In this document: positions 36,937-46,799 of the stretch, piece by piece | Position numbering within the stretch: position 1 is the stretch's first letter | Layout: the number at the start of each line of letters is the position of its first letter | NCBI RefSeq assembly: GCF_014652895.1 | Contig: NZ_BMZR01000008.1 | Coordinates: 23,297 to 87,296 of the forward strand | Length of the DNA: 64,000 nt | Reading direction: 5' to 3' | Source of the DNA: Psychrobacter glaciei | Lineage (GTDB): Bacteria > Pseudomonadota > Gammaproteobacteria > Pseudomonadales > Moraxellaceae | The notes under the pieces: generated by a model | What the model was told of the DNA's origin: nothing | Databases searched by the model: none | The model's input: only the letters and a program-made list of their open reading frames with translations | Program-made: the position numbers and the translations under genes

Positions 36937-36981
36937 AGCTGTCATTTTTCAAGCTGTCAGTTTTTGAGATATCAGCTTTGA
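36937..36981. repeat. Three 15-bp imperfect tandem units downstream of rpmE2
   Basis: AGCTGTCATTTTTCA, AGCTGTCAGTTTTTG and AGATATCAGCTTTGA at exact 15-base spacing, in the spacer between two convergent genes. Confidence 0.65.
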
Positions 36982-36992
36982 TATATTAGCTT

Positions 36993-37853
36993 TTAGAAAG
37001 TAGGTCTGCTCAATTCGGCAGCTGATGAATTAAGCAACTTGACAATGAGCTCTGCTAACTGCTGTGCCCAGTAGCCATACATTAAACTACTAGGGTGGAA
37101 GCCATCACTGGCAAACATCACCTTGATATCAATTGGCATGCCCTTAGAGTGCTCTTCTATCATCCGTGGAAAATCAGTGGCCATATAAGTCACGCCTTCA
37201 TTACTTGCACATACTTGTTGTAATGTTTCATCAAGCATTGAAGCTTTAGCGCCGACGAAGTTGTTCAAAGGGGCAGGTATCGCAGGCATTTGCGCCATAG
37301 GCGGCAGACTCAAAAAAATCAATTGCCGTACGCCAAATTTACGCTGAGCGATCGCAACAATATCTTCGATTTGCTGCTGCCATTTACCTACAGAGACATT
37401 CGAGGTGGTGTCATTGACGCCAACACTCAGCACCATTACATCGATAGGGTGGTTAGGCGCGGGCAGCACATAAAGCCTGCGCAAGATATCAAAGCTGGTA
37501 TGTCCGGTGGTCGCTTGCAACGACCAGACCAAGTTAGCAAATTGAGTATTAATCACGGATTGCTGCGCTAAGATTGGCATCAAATTACCGACGAGTGCCT
37601 CATGCTGTGTCTGACTACCAACACCCGCTGCTGCTGAATCCCCAACGATCATGAGATTTAGCGTTTGCTTGGTCTTATCTTCAGTATTAGCAATGGTATC
37701 AGTCGGTTTGCCTAATTGAATATGTCCGTGTCGCTCTCCGTTTGGCTCAGGCAAACGCACCGTATCACGCTTGATTTTGCGGCCTTGATAAAGATAAACG
37801 GGGGCGAGTAGGACGTCGCGTGCAACCGACGCCATTTTATGGCTATTTATCAT
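36993..37853 (-). CDS. SGNH/GDSL-type hydrolase downstream of nadV
   Basis: A 286-residue SGNH hydrolase: block I GDSAAAGVG with the nucleophilic Ser, block III GVNDTT, and block V DGFHPS with the catalytic Asp and His. It belongs to the lipase/esterase-like fold; substrate unknown. The first 30 residues (MASVARDVLLAPVYLYQGR) hold a weak hydrophobic stretch and may be a membrane-associated start. The start at 37853 lies four bases beyond the nadV stop, with AGGATGG before it, so it is translationally linked to nadV. A longer open frame running back over nadV is rejected for this reason. Confidence 0.88.
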   Translation of the reverse strand: MINSHKMASVARDVLLAPVYLYQGRKIKRDTVRLPEPNGERHGHIQLGKPTDTIANTEDKTKQTLNLMIVGDSAAAGVGSQTQHEALVGNLMPILAQQSVINTQFANLVWSLQATTGHTSFDILRRLYVLPAPNHPIDVMVLSVGVNDTTSNVSVGKWQQQIEDIVAIAQRKFGVRQLIFLSLPPMAQMPAIPAPLNNFVGAKASMLDETLQQVCASNEGVTYMATDFPRMIEEHSKGMPIDIKVMFASDGFHPSSLMYGYWAQQLAELIVKLLNSSAAELSRPTF

Positions 37854-37857
37854 ATGG

Positions 37858-39255
37858 CTACCATCCTGCACGCTCCCGAATCGTAGTGAGGCTGTCTTCG
37901 ACGAGTAATTTGCCATCGACATACACGTCACGTAACAGGTTGTCTGCATCAGCAAGTAGATCATCCGCTTTGATGGTTGTTGGCTGTCCGTTGCTGTCTT
38001 CGACCAACGCCAAGCGACCTTTTTTTGAGCGTTTTGAGCGGCTAGTGATAGGGTCTTTATAAATGTCTTTCCATGCACCATCGATAGAGATGGCACTGGC
38101 TTTCATCGCCCAGCTCATGGTATCGCGATTGACTTGTTGCAGTAATCCACCACCCATACCAAAGGTCACGTTTTCGGCGCTAAATCCTGCTTTCATGACC
38201 ACGTCGATAATTTTGCTCAAGCTTTGCGGACTAATGCCATCCCCTTGGATGACACGTACATAATCTGGCAAAACTTTGTAGCCTTTGCTATTAACCGTCG
38301 TGCCAAACTTCACTGCCAAGCGCTCCAGTGCCTCGCGGACTACTTTAGCAGGCTCACCACTATCAGGTCTGATGACTAAAGTACCGCCCATGTTTTTTAC
38401 GTCGTCCTTCAAGCTGCCACCCCAAATATTGTCAATGGCGTTCCATAAGTCATAGCTGTCAGAGACCACTGAAAAGCTCTTACCCGCCCCACCAAACTGC
38501 TCAATCATATTGGCAAAAGCAGCAGTTTCGCCATCACGACCCCATGCAGTCATGGTGCTATGCTCAGCGGCAGGGATAGAAAAGGCAGGCATGTCTTTAT
38601 CCATTTGATACCAGCGACTGGCAGCCACCAAAGCGGTCATGGAATCTGTACCGGCAAAATTTACCAAATGAGCAAGACTACCAAGTGCCACGGACTCCTG
38701 ACTAGACGCACCACGCGAACCAAAGTCATGCAACCGAAAGGTTAATGATTCAGTATTGTCCGCTGATTTTTCTAGCGCTTGACGAATGATACCTTTGCAA
38801 TAGTGCGAGACGCTGGCGACCGTTGATGGATACCAGATAGCACGGAGTAATGCTGTTTCGATATAGCTTGGTAGCCAATAAAACTCAGGGTCGGTATTGA
38901 TAATCTGACAGACCACATTGGATACTGGAACGATGCTGCCTTCAGGTATGGCTTCGATACGTAGTGGCAAATAGCCGCCATGTTTATCAACTAAGCGTTC
39001 CCAACCTGCACGATTAAAGGTCAAGCCATGCGCTTGAATCAGTATTTCGGCTTCATCAATATCTTGGTGGGTAATAGGGGTACTCAGGTATTCTTTAATA
39101 AAGGCTTGCAGACCAAAGAACACCACATCGTAATCGCCTTTACGCGCTTCAATATAGCTGGATAGATACTCACTACCTTTTGGATATTGAACCCAATGTG
39201 AGGTTTTATAGCTGTCGCTATTTAAGATTAAATTATTTAAATTGCTGGTATACAT
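37858..39255 (-). CDS. nadV: Nicotinamide phosphoribosyltransferase
   Basis: Makes nicotinamide mononucleotide from nicotinamide and PRPP, the first step of the non-deamidating NAD salvage route. The 465 residues match NAMPT: NSDSYKTSHWVQYPKG at the start, FRLHDFGSRGASS, SIPAAEHSTMTAWG with the catalytic His region, LVIRPDSGEP and VTFGMGGGLLQQVNRD. The ATG at 39255 is preferred, with AGGAG seven bases upstream, over a GTG three bases earlier. It is followed tightly by an SGNH hydrolase and preceded by nadM-Nudix on the same strand after 300 bases. Confidence 0.96.
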   Translation of the reverse strand: MYTSNLNNLILNSDSYKTSHWVQYPKGSEYLSSYIEARKGDYDVVFFGLQAFIKEYLSTPITHQDIDEAEILIQAHGLTFNRAGWERLVDKHGGYLPLRIEAIPEGSIVPVSNVVCQIINTDPEFYWLPSYIETALLRAIWYPSTVASVSHYCKGIIRQALEKSADNTESLTFRLHDFGSRGASSQESVALGSLAHLVNFAGTDSMTALVAASRWYQMDKDMPAFSIPAAEHSTMTAWGRDGETAAFANMIEQFGGAGKSFSVVSDSYDLWNAIDNIWGGSLKDDVKNMGGTLVIRPDSGEPAKVVREALERLAVKFGTTVNSKGYKVLPDYVRVIQGDGISPQSLSKIIDVVMKAGFSAENVTFGMGGGLLQQVNRDTMSWAMKASAISIDGAWKDIYKDPITSRSKRSKKGRLALVEDSNGQPTTIKADDLLADADNLLRDVYVDGKLLVEDSLTTIRERAGW

Positions 39256-39554
39256 CACAGAACTCCTCTGCTTTGAGTGAAATGGACGACTCGCATCATT
39301 GTTGAGCCTTAAATGGACTAAAAGTATTTTATGTACATTAGCATCAACTTATTGTTCAACAGTCTAACGGTTCATCCATTGACAGCATCTAGTAAGGATA
39401 ACTAAATGCTGCTTAGTAACCCTTGCCGTCTATCGGCTTGGGCGGTGAAAATATAAGTGGCACTGACAAAACCAAACTTATAAGATAAATTATATAGAGT
39501 GTCATTGATTGAAAATGAGTCATTAATGCACTAAACAGTCAATGACACAACGTC

Positions 39555-40622
39555 TTACAAGCCAACCATTTTAGTGATAATCGCATAGTGATCTTCGAAC
39601 ATCATGGTGGCATCCAATTCGGCAAGCGGTAACCAAAACGCTTTGGCCGCGTCATCACCGCCTTTTACTTTGGGCAGACCCTTTGGATCGTTTTTTAGCT
39701 GAAAGTAAAAGGCTTGGGTAATCGTGCGACCACGCGCTGAGCGGTAAGGGTCGTCAAAGGTATGTTGACTATGACAAGAGCCACGTAATACTGGCTCTGG
39801 GACTTTAAGGCGCGTCTCTTCGCGTAGCTCACGGATACAGGCATCAAAGAGGGTCTCTTTTGGATTCAAGAAACCACCGGGCAGTGCCCATAGTCCGCGC
39901 CCTGGCATGCTGCGACGTTCTACCAACAGAATATGACCCGACTGGACGACCAAGGCATCTGCCGTCATAAAGGTAGGTGGATAAGGCGCAGACTCCCACT
40001 GCCTTTTATACTTATCAACGAAGTCAGCTTCTTCGTGCAGCTGCTGATAATCCTCGGTTTTTTTGAAGTCATTTAGGACGTTGCGGGTCGACTCAGGGGT
40101 GCGCTCAGGCGTTGGTGTGGCACCCATGAGATAGCTGTCCCGAATAGGGGTCGCCGATAGATTATGATAATTGGGTACAGAGACCGACGCCCAGTTGGGG
40201 AATAGCGATAAATAATACGATGAGCTGTCTTTTGAATGACCAATGAGACCAATATCGGTCTGCAAGTCGCCAGTGACCGACTTTACACCTGCTTGCACGT
40301 ATTGCAGCCAGCGTGTGTCATTGTAAAGCGCATCATCGAGTCCAACGCAGTGAATACGCGCGGCATCTGCTGTTGAATACGCGTCTTTAATCATTGCGGC
40401 GCGCTCAGCAACGCTAAAGGGGTTGCGTAAGCTACGTGGTAAGTTTGCGGAGCCGATGAGCATGATGACATTGTCGGCACGCTTCAATGCTTCATCCACG
40501 ACCGCTTTGTGCCCGCAATGAAACGGCTGAAAGCGCCCAATAAACACCAAATAACGATAGTGTTTTTTGTCCTGTTTATCTGGGTTTTGTGTATCTAGAT
40601 TTTGCTCTGATAATCCACTCAT
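39555..40622 (-). CDS. nadM: Bifunctional NMN adenylyltransferase / Nudix hydrolase
   Basis: Converts the NMN made by NadV into NAD. N-terminal domain (about 20-190): nucleotidyltransferase motif GRFQPFHCGHKAVV and SATPIRDSYL. C-terminal Nudix domain: GGFLNPKETLFDACIRELRE plus ETRL gives a full Nudix box. This fusion is known from Synechocystis and Francisella, where the Nudix part acts on ADP-ribose. The ATG at 40622 fits the AGGAAAG site better than a GTG nine bases before. Together with nadV it forms a complete two-step salvage route. No NrtR gene is nearby. Confidence 0.95.
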   Translation of the reverse strand: MSGLSEQNLDTQNPDKQDKKHYRYLVFIGRFQPFHCGHKAVVDEALKRADNVIMLIGSANLPRSLRNPFSVAERAAMIKDAYSTADAARIHCVGLDDALYNDTRWLQYVQAGVKSVTGDLQTDIGLIGHSKDSSSYYLSLFPNWASVSVPNYHNLSATPIRDSYLMGATPTPERTPESTRNVLNDFKKTEDYQQLHEEADFVDKYKRQWESAPYPPTFMTADALVVQSGHILLVERRSMPGRGLWALPGGFLNPKETLFDACIRELREETRLKVPEPVLRGSCHSQHTFDDPYRSARGRTITQAFYFQLKNDPKGLPKVKGGDDAAKAFWLPLAELDATMMFEDHYAIITKMVGL

Positions 40623-40734
40623 AGACGCCACTTTCCTACGACTTATTTTTTATTGGTTAAAAATTGATGACGCTAATACTGACACAGCCTATGACTTTCT
40701 GACAAGTATAAAGATGTGTAGGGGTGTGTCATCG

Positions 40735-41748
40735 TTACCTTGCATGCTTCTCTATCCATGCTGTCACCGTTGGCCAAATCTCTGTAGCAGCATTACGGCT
40801 TATCATAATGCGGCTATGGGTATAATCATCCAAGTCTCCATGGTCAAGGGAATACTCTCGAAAGACGTTTTTTGGGTTAGCAAACTTATTAAAAAACAAC
40901 TGACAGCCACGGGTTGGCGAAATAAAATGGTCACCTTTAGCACTGATCGCATAGATAGGCGTGGTAATAGTTGGCATATGCTGACGATAATCGAAGTGGC
41001 TTTTATTAGATACAGTATTAGATGCAATATGAGATGCAGAGTTTTCAGATGCGATGTTAGAGGGCGTATTTTCATCAATTGTCGTTGTTTCAAATTTACT
41101 TTGTTGTATAAAGCTGCTTTTAAAGTCTTTGTTCAGGTTCCAGTCGTACCACTGGTTCATCGTATAATAGCTTTCGTTAAAAGGACCCATTTTAAGCTTC
41201 TTAGCTGGGATAAAGCCTAGTAGTCTCGTAAATACTTTGGCTGCGAGAATTTTAGTGTAGCTAATCGGGTTCGATACTGCGCCATAAACTTGACAGGCAA
41301 ACATACTGATGCTGTTGATGTGGTCAATATACTGGGGGTTTTGGATTAAAAACATGGTTAGGCAGGCACCGCCGCCACTGTGGGTGACGCAGTGTAGATT
41401 ATCCAGTTTGAACTCAGAAAATAAGTAACGAAAGGTGGCCTCAAAATCATAAGTTGCGACGGTTTCGAAGTTGAATTTGTCTGTTGGTATCGAGCTCGCA
41501 CCATGACCGCGCCATTCCATAATGTAGCAATGATGACCAAGCTGCGCCAGATAGTGAGCGATTCTTAAACAAGTTTGCTTGTCCGAAAATGTACCGTGGG
41601 TCAATAGGATGTTTTGCACTTTTACCCTAGGCGCATTGGTGGTGAGGACATCAGTCTTCTTTTCATCTTTTGCAGTATCCACAATCTTCCAAACGGCTAT
41701 TTGCTCACCATCTTTGGTGCTTACCAGTTTTAGGGTTTCTGTCATCAT
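40735..41748 (-). CDS. Alpha/beta hydrolase
   Basis: A 337-residue hydrolase: LLTHGTFSDKQTCLRIAHYLAQLG near the start, EWRGHGAS, nucleophile elbow THSGGGACLT, and a C-terminal His in YSLDHGDLDDY. Between the cap and the last strands lies a low-complexity insert (SNIASENSASHIASNTVSNK) coded by 12-bp imperfect tandem units at about 41010-41045. Start ATG at 41748 or the adjacent one at 41745 is chosen; an earlier ATG at 41844 would add 32 polar residues. Substrate unknown; similar to lysophospholipase-like proteins. Confidence 0.82.
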   Translation of the reverse strand: MMTETLKLVSTKDGEQIAVWKIVDTAKDEKKTDVLTTNAPRVKVQNILLTHGTFSDKQTCLRIAHYLAQLGHHCYIMEWRGHGASSIPTDKFNFETVATYDFEATFRYLFSEFKLDNLHCVTHSGGGACLTMFLIQNPQYIDHINSISMFACQVYGAVSNPISYTKILAAKVFTRLLGFIPAKKLKMGPFNESYYTMNQWYDWNLNKDFKSSFIQQSKFETTTIDENTPSNIASENSASHIASNTVSNKSHFDYRQHMPTITTPIYAISAKGDHFISPTRGCQLFFNKFANPKNVFREYSLDHGDLDDYTHSRIMISRNAATEIWPTVTAWIEKHAR

Positions 41749-42241
41749 AAAGCGGTCTCGTCTAGATTGTTTTGTTATGGCATCGTTTATGACATCATTT
41801 ATTGTATGGTTAATACTGAGTAGCACGATATGTCTACTCGGCAACCCCTAATACACTTTCATCCTTGATAATCAATCAAGCAGCCTTAATATAAACAATA
41901 GCAGACGCGGTGTGGGTAATTAAATAATTTTGCGTAGCATTATTAGCCGTAGCTATTATCTATATTAATGTCACCTATTTATCTTTTATATGTCACCATT
42001 AAAAAAACCAATAGTGGCTATTTATAACGGTCACGCTTTAATTCGCAGTAGCGCAGTCGGAATTATCGACTGAATGCGCTATAATAGTGGTTATAAAATC
42101 ATCAAACCTTTATCAAGATTGCCGTTAGAGCACTATAATATCAGCCGTTATGCTTGATAACTGTTAAACCAAATTGCCCAAATTCACGACACAGCAGCTA
42201 TGACAGCAGTCGCGTTTGTGTCATAACGCATAGGAAAAATT
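41749..42241. other. Intergenic region between the hydrolase gene and nfuA
   Basis: About 490 A+T-rich bases between divergent genes. A TATAAT at 42080-42085 is a candidate -10 for nfuA without a good -35 box. No gene is seen. Confidence 0.5.
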
Positions 42242-42922
42242 ATGAGTGAGCACAATCAAGCCAGCCAATCAGATCAATCTGCAGACTATGAATCAGCGCT
42301 AGATACTGAGCAAGCAGAAACGAAAAGTAATATTACCATTACCGAGTCAGCCCAAGGTTATTTGGCCGATTTACTGTCCAAGCAAGATACCGACGGCATC
42401 GGTGTGCGTATCTTCGTCGAGCATCCTGGTACGCCGCGTGCCGAGTGCTGTATGGCTTATAACCAACCAGGCGAAGAAGACAGTGCTGATCTACGTTTTA
42501 CCTACGATGATTTCTCTGCTTTTATTGAAGCGTCGTCAGTCCCTTATTTAGAAGATGCGGTCATTGACTACAATAAAGATCGTTTCGGTGGTCAGCTAAC
42601 TTTCCGCGCGCCAAACTCTAAAATGCCAAAAGTGGGTGCTGATGCTAGCGTAGAAGAGCGTATCAACTACGTATTACAGTCTGAGATTAACCCAGGCTTA
42701 GCGGCGCATGGTGGTGACGTACAGTTGCTTGAGTTGATTGATGAAGAAGGCGTTGGTCTCACTGCTGTACTGAAATTCGGTGGTGGTTGCCAAGGCTGTT
42801 CAGCAGTCGACATGACCTTGCGTCAAGGCGTCGAAGTGCAACTTAAGCAGCAAATACCAGAGCTGACACAAGTCATCGATGAGACGGATCATACCCGTAC
42901 GGAAAATGCTTATTACAAATAA
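42242..42922 (+). CDS. nfuA: Fe-S biogenesis protein NfuA
   Basis: Carries and delivers [4Fe-4S] clusters. The 226 residues have a polar N-terminal tail of about 28, a degenerate A-type (HesB-like) domain with no conserved cysteines, and a C-terminal NifU domain with the cluster-binding [11 protein letters not shown] (CxxC). The degenerate A-type domain does contain an ECCM pair. Length is slightly above E. coli NfuA (191). Stand-alone gene with its own terminator. Confidence 0.95.
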   Translation: MSEHNQASQSDQSADYESALDTEQAETKSNITITESAQGYLADLLSKQDTDGIGVRIFVEHPGTPRAECCMAYNQPGEEDSADLRFTYDDFSAFIEASSVPYLEDAVIDYNKDRFGGQLTFRAPNSKMPKVGADASVEERINYVLQSEINPGLAAHGGDVQLLELIDEEGVGLTAVLKFGGGCQGCSAVDMTLRQGVEVQLKQQIPELTQVIDETDHTRTENAYYK

Positions 42923-43019
42923 GTGGTAAGTATCAATACAATCAGAAGTAGATTGAAATAGGGTTGCTTATGCTGGGTGGTTATTAATAAACCTAAAATT
43001 GGCTATTCTTTTCATAAAG

Positions 43020-43050
43020 AAGCTGGGTTATGATTAACTCAGCTTTTTTT
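43020..43050 (+). terminator. Terminator after nfuA
   Basis: AAGCTGGGTTA / TAACTCAGCTT, 11 bp with one G-T pair, loop TGAT, followed by seven T. Confidence 0.88.
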
Positions 43051-43159
43051 TATGGCTATCATTTATAAGATGGCTTTTTTAGAGATTATTGGTCAATCAA
43101 TACCTTTAAATGATCTATTTTGATTGATGCTTTTTTTAGTGACTACCAAGGAGTTTGTT

Positions 43160-44482
43160 ATGAGTGATGGACAACCAGAGACCAATTCAGATAATGGGGC
43201 AAAACCAATGCAGCGCTTAGAGACCTTGGCGATTCATGCGGGTTATAGTGTTGAGCCAACGACCAAAGCGGTCGCTGTGCCTATTTATCACACCAGCTCG
43301 TATGCGTTTGATAATACCCAGCATGGCGCAGATTTGTTTGATTTAAAAGTCGCGGGTAATATTTATACGCGCATTATGAACCCAACCAATGCGGTATTAG
43401 AAGAGCGTGTTGCGGCGCTTGAAGGCGGTATCGGCGCGCTTGCAGTAGCATCTGGTATGGCAGCCATCACTTATGCGATTCAAACCATCTGTGAAGCGGG
43501 TGATAACATCGTTGCTGTATCGACCTTGTATGGCGGTACTTACAATTTATTTGCCCATGCTTTGCCGCGTCAAGGTATCGAAGTACGCTTCTTTGACCAC
43601 AAAAACCCTGAGGCGATTCGTGATTTAATTGATGATAAAACCAAGATGGTCTTTGCTGAAAGTATCGGTAATCCACTGGGTAACATTATTGATATTCAAA
43701 CACTCAGTGACATCGCGCACGAATATGGTGTGCCGGTGGTGATTGATAGTACGGTTGCCACGCCAGCGATTTGCCGTCCGTTTGAGTTTGGCGCGGATAT
43801 TGTCATTCATTCATTGACCAAATATATGAGTGGTACGGGCACCTCGATTGGTGGCGCGATTGTCGATAGTGGGACGTTCCCTTGGGGTGATTACCCTGAG
43901 CGTTTCCCATTGCTGAACACGCCAGATCACAGTTATCACGGTGTGAACTTCGTCAAGGACGTTGGTGCAGCGGCCTTTATCGCTCGTGCTCGCGTGGCAC
44001 CGCTGCGTAATACTGGCGCGGCACTTAGTCCATTAAATGCTTTTGGTATCTTGCAGGGTATGGAGACGCTGAGCTTGCGTATGGAGCGTCATGTACAGAA
44101 CGCCCAAGCCGTTGCTGAATACCTTCGTGACCATGATAAAGTTGCTTGGGTAAAATATGCGGGTCTGCCAGATCATCCTGAGCACGAGCTTGCAAAGAAA
44201 TACATGAAGGGTACGCCCTCAGCTATTTTGACTTTTGGGGTAAAAGGTGGCCTTGAAGCTGGGGCGCGCTTTATTGACGCGTTGCAGCTGATTACGCGTT
44301 TGGTCAACATCGGTGATGCTAAATCATTGGCGTGTCATCCAGCGACGACCACACATCGTCAGTTGAACGAGAAAGAGCTAGAGAATGCTGGTGTGAGTAC
44401 TGATATGGTGCGATTGTCGATTGGTATTGAACATATCGACGATATCAAAGCCGATTTAGAACAGGCATTAGCCTCGGCTTAA
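43160..44482 (+). CDS. metY: O-acetylhomoserine sulfhydrylase (PLP enzyme)
   Basis: Makes homocysteine from O-acetylhomoserine and sulfide in methionine biosynthesis. The 440 residues belong to the Cys/Met-metabolism PLP family. The PLP lysine lies in IHSLTKYMSGTGTSIGGAI, with the upstream VYHTSSY-like segment YHTSSYAFD, ASGMAAITYA and the C-terminal SIGIEHIDDI. Full length for MetY. The ATG at 43160 follows AAGGAG; an earlier ATG at 43124 is less likely. Stand-alone with its own terminator. No SAM-II or other riboswitch is apparent upstream. Confidence 0.94.
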   Translation: MSDGQPETNSDNGAKPMQRLETLAIHAGYSVEPTTKAVAVPIYHTSSYAFDNTQHGADLFDLKVAGNIYTRIMNPTNAVLEERVAALEGGIGALAVASGMAAITYAIQTICEAGDNIVAVSTLYGGTYNLFAHALPRQGIEVRFFDHKNPEAIRDLIDDKTKMVFAESIGNPLGNIIDIQTLSDIAHEYGVPVVIDSTVATPAICRPFEFGADIVIHSLTKYMSGTGTSIGGAIVDSGTFPWGDYPERFPLLNTPDHSYHGVNFVKDVGAAAFIARARVAPLRNTGAALSPLNAFGILQGMETLSLRMERHVQNAQAVAEYLRDHDKVAWVKYAGLPDHPEHELAKKYMKGTPSAILTFGVKGGLEAGARFIDALQLITRLVNIGDAKSLACHPATTTHRQLNEKELENAGVSTDMVRLSIGIEHIDDIKADLEQALASA

Positions 44483-44538
44483 TCTGCAAGTTTCTTATTT
44501 CTTAATAATTTTCTTAACAATAAAATAATTTGCAAAAG

Positions 44539-44572
44539 AAAAAGCCCATATCAAATCGATATGGGCTTTTTT
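44539..44572. terminator. Terminator between metY and the PfkB kinase gene
   Basis: AAAAAGCCCATATC / GATATGGGCTTTTTT around loop AAATC. Symmetric and usable by both convergent genes. Confidence 0.95.
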
Positions 44573-44607
44573 ATTAGGGCTGTGCCGTCCTAAAATATGT
44601 TTAGAGA

Positions 44608-45627
44608 TTAAGCGGACAGTACCCGTTTGGCAATCTCTTTATAATCTTGCGGCATGAGTCGTGGGCCAAATTGTTGAATCACTTGTGCGGACACTTCGCT
44701 GGCAAGATGACCACATTCTGGTAAGGTGTACTGCTGCGATAACGCGTATAAGAACGCCCCTGCATAGTTGTCGCCAGCCCCATTGGTATCGATGACATTG
44801 GCAACGACTGGCGTAGCAATATCATATACCACAATCTCTGACTCGGCATCAGGTTTATGGGCGATAACCGCCCCTTTTTCGCCATCCGTCACTACCGCAA
44901 TTTGGCAATGCTCAAGTAAGGCACGCGCGGCTGCTTTGACTTGTTTTTTATCCGTAAAGAGCTTGGCTTCTTCACTATTACAAAATATCACTGCCACTTT
45001 ATTGCCCAGCATATTGAGCAAACCGTCTTTGGCAAATTTAACCACCGCTGGATCAGCGAAGCTCACCGCAATCTTTGCATTATGGATGCCAGCTTGCTGA
45101 CGTAACTGAGTCATGGCTGGCTGGATGCCCTCGGACATGGCTAAATAGCCTTCTAGATATAACCAATCTGCTTGCGTTAGCGCATCAAAATCGACGTTAT
45201 CAGCGACAATATCGCTTGAGGTGCCTAGATAAGTCTGCATGGTGCGTTCACCGTCTTCTGTAACGGCAACCACACAAGATCCAGTTACACCGCCTTCATG
45301 GATAGATTTGTCTGAGGTGGCGACGCCTGCTTCGTGCAAGTCCCTGAGGTAAAAGGCGCCTTGATCATCATCGCCCACACGGCAAGCATAAAACGGCTTG
45401 CCACCTAAGCTGGCAAAGGCGTACATGGTATTGGCTGCTGAGCCGCCACCCGCTTGTTTTGATGGCGCAATTTGTGCAAGTTGGAAATAGGCCAACAGCT
45501 GCTGCTGCTCTTCGATACCTGCCAAGGTCATATTGCCTTTGGTCAACTCTGTCTCTTCCAACGCTGCATCAGATAGCACATATTCGTGGTCAACCAAGGC
45601 ATTCCCTATCGCCATTACATCGTACAT
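44608..45627 (-). CDS. PfkB-family carbohydrate kinase (adenosine-kinase-like)
   Basis: A 339-residue ribokinase-fold kinase. Motifs: YDVMAIGNALVDHEY at the start, GGGSAANTMYAFASLGG, and the catalytic C-terminal TNGAGDNYAGAFLYAL with the GAGD anion hole and Asp base. The pattern ALVDHEY and PGGSAANT-type N-terminus resembles adenosine kinase or fructokinase-like members. Substrate not certain. It lies 52 bases after rsmI on the same strand and may be co-transcribed. Confidence 0.9.
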   Translation of the reverse strand: MYDVMAIGNALVDHEYVLSDAALEETELTKGNMTLAGIEEQQQLLAYFQLAQIAPSKQAGGGSAANTMYAFASLGGKPFYACRVGDDDQGAFYLRDLHEAGVATSDKSIHEGGVTGSCVVAVTEDGERTMQTYLGTSSDIVADNVDFDALTQADWLYLEGYLAMSEGIQPAMTQLRQQAGIHNAKIAVSFADPAVVKFAKDGLLNMLGNKVAVIFCNSEEAKLFTDKKQVKAAARALLEHCQIAVVTDGEKGAVIAHKPDAESEIVVYDIATPVVANVIDTNGAGDNYAGAFLYALSQQYTLPECGHLASEVSAQVIQQFGPRLMPQDYKEIAKRVLSA

Positions 45628-45679
45628 TGCTTATTTCTCCTCAATTAAATTATAAACGCCTATCTTTTATAGTGGAAAG

Positions 45680-46636
45680 TCATTCGGCTTGTAGCTCAAG
45701 CAAACGCTGATAGAGGGCATTCTTTTTGACACCCGTGATATCGGACGCCAATGCAGCGGCTTTTTTGACCGATAAATCCTCTAACAATCTTTGCAATAAT
45801 TTGTCATGGATGCTGATATCGTCAGTATCTTGTGCCGCATCAACGCCAGCGACCACCACGACTATTTCGCCACGCTGCTGATTATCATCTGCTTTGACAA
45901 ACTCAACCAAATCGCCTAGTGTACTCTTACGGACGGTTTCAAAGGTTTTGGTCAATTCGCGGCAAAAAGCCACGTCGCGATCTGCGCCAAATATCGTCGC
46001 CATATCTTCTAAGCTGGTAATAATACGATGCGGTGCTTCATAAAATATCAATGTTTCGGTACGCGAGGTGAGGGCACTCAGTTGTTTTTGGCGACCATGG
46101 GTTTTCGCTGGTAAAAAACCAATAAAGCTAAAACGGTCTGACGGTAATCCCGCTACAGACAATGCCGCAATCGCCGCAGAAGCGCCAACGATAGGCGACA
46201 CAGTAACCCCAGCAGCATGGGCAGCTTGCACCAATTGATATCCAGGGTCACTAACCAGCGGCGTACCGGCATCACTGATTAAGGCGACCGAATGACCTTG
46301 CTGAATCATCTCAATAATTTTAGGCGTTTGAATGGCGCTATTGTGCTCATGGTACGCCCAAAGCTTATTGTGTCCTTTTTGCTTACCTACAGCCTCAGAA
46401 TCATCCAAGTTATTATGAGTGGCTGGCGCTTTGGTATCGTCCGTTTTACTGCTTTTGTTATCTTTAGTGTCGATGCCAAAATGCGACAACAGCTTACCCG
46501 AAGTGCGGGTGTCTTCGCAGGCAATGATAGCGACTTGCTTTAAGATATCAACCGCATGCGGTGTCATATCGGTAAGATTGCCAATCGGCGTGGCAACGAT
46601 ATATAGGCAAGCTGGCATCGCAGTAGGGGTAGACAT
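45680..46636 (-). CDS. rsmI: 16S rRNA (cytidine(1402)-2'-O)-methyltransferase RsmI
   Basis: Methylates C1402 in the ribosomal decoding centre. The 318 residues show the tetrapyrrole-methylase-like fold: YIVATPIGNLTDMTPHA, CEDTRTSGKLL, ALISDAGTPLVSDPGYQLV, SFIGFLP, ETLIFYEAPHRI. An insert of about 40 charged residues, rich in Lys/Asp/Asn (about 55-95), lies between HFGIDT and WAYHEHN, where E. coli RsmI has only a few. It is divergent from yraN, as in the rsmI-yraN neighbourhood of other gammaproteobacteria. Confidence 0.95.
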   Translation of the reverse strand: MSTPTAMPACLYIVATPIGNLTDMTPHAVDILKQVAIIACEDTRTSGKLLSHFGIDTKDNKSSKTDDTKAPATHNNLDDSEAVGKQKGHNKLWAYHEHNSAIQTPKIIEMIQQGHSVALISDAGTPLVSDPGYQLVQAAHAAGVTVSPIVGASAAIAALSVAGLPSDRFSFIGFLPAKTHGRQKQLSALTSRTETLIFYEAPHRIITSLEDMATIFGADRDVAFCRELTKTFETVRKSTLGDLVEFVKADDNQQRGEIVVVVAGVDAAQDTDDISIHDKLLQRLLEDLSVKKAAALASDITGVKKNALYQRLLELQAE

Positions 46637-46799
46637 AAAACCTCGAAGTATTAAAAACTGGAATTAAAAAATAAGGTGGCGCTGGCAATTATCATATATC
46701 GTTCAGGTAAATAGTGAACAATCAATAATGACAAAAGGGCGCAAAAGTGGTTAGTTTAGCATGTTGTGCTATGATAATTATGAAATGTTGACCAGACCC

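Noticed and set aside
37854..38096. Upstream extension of the SGNH hydrolase frame into nadV
   Set aside because: It would overlap nadV in another frame and has no SGNH features; the start at 37853 has a ribosome-binding site.
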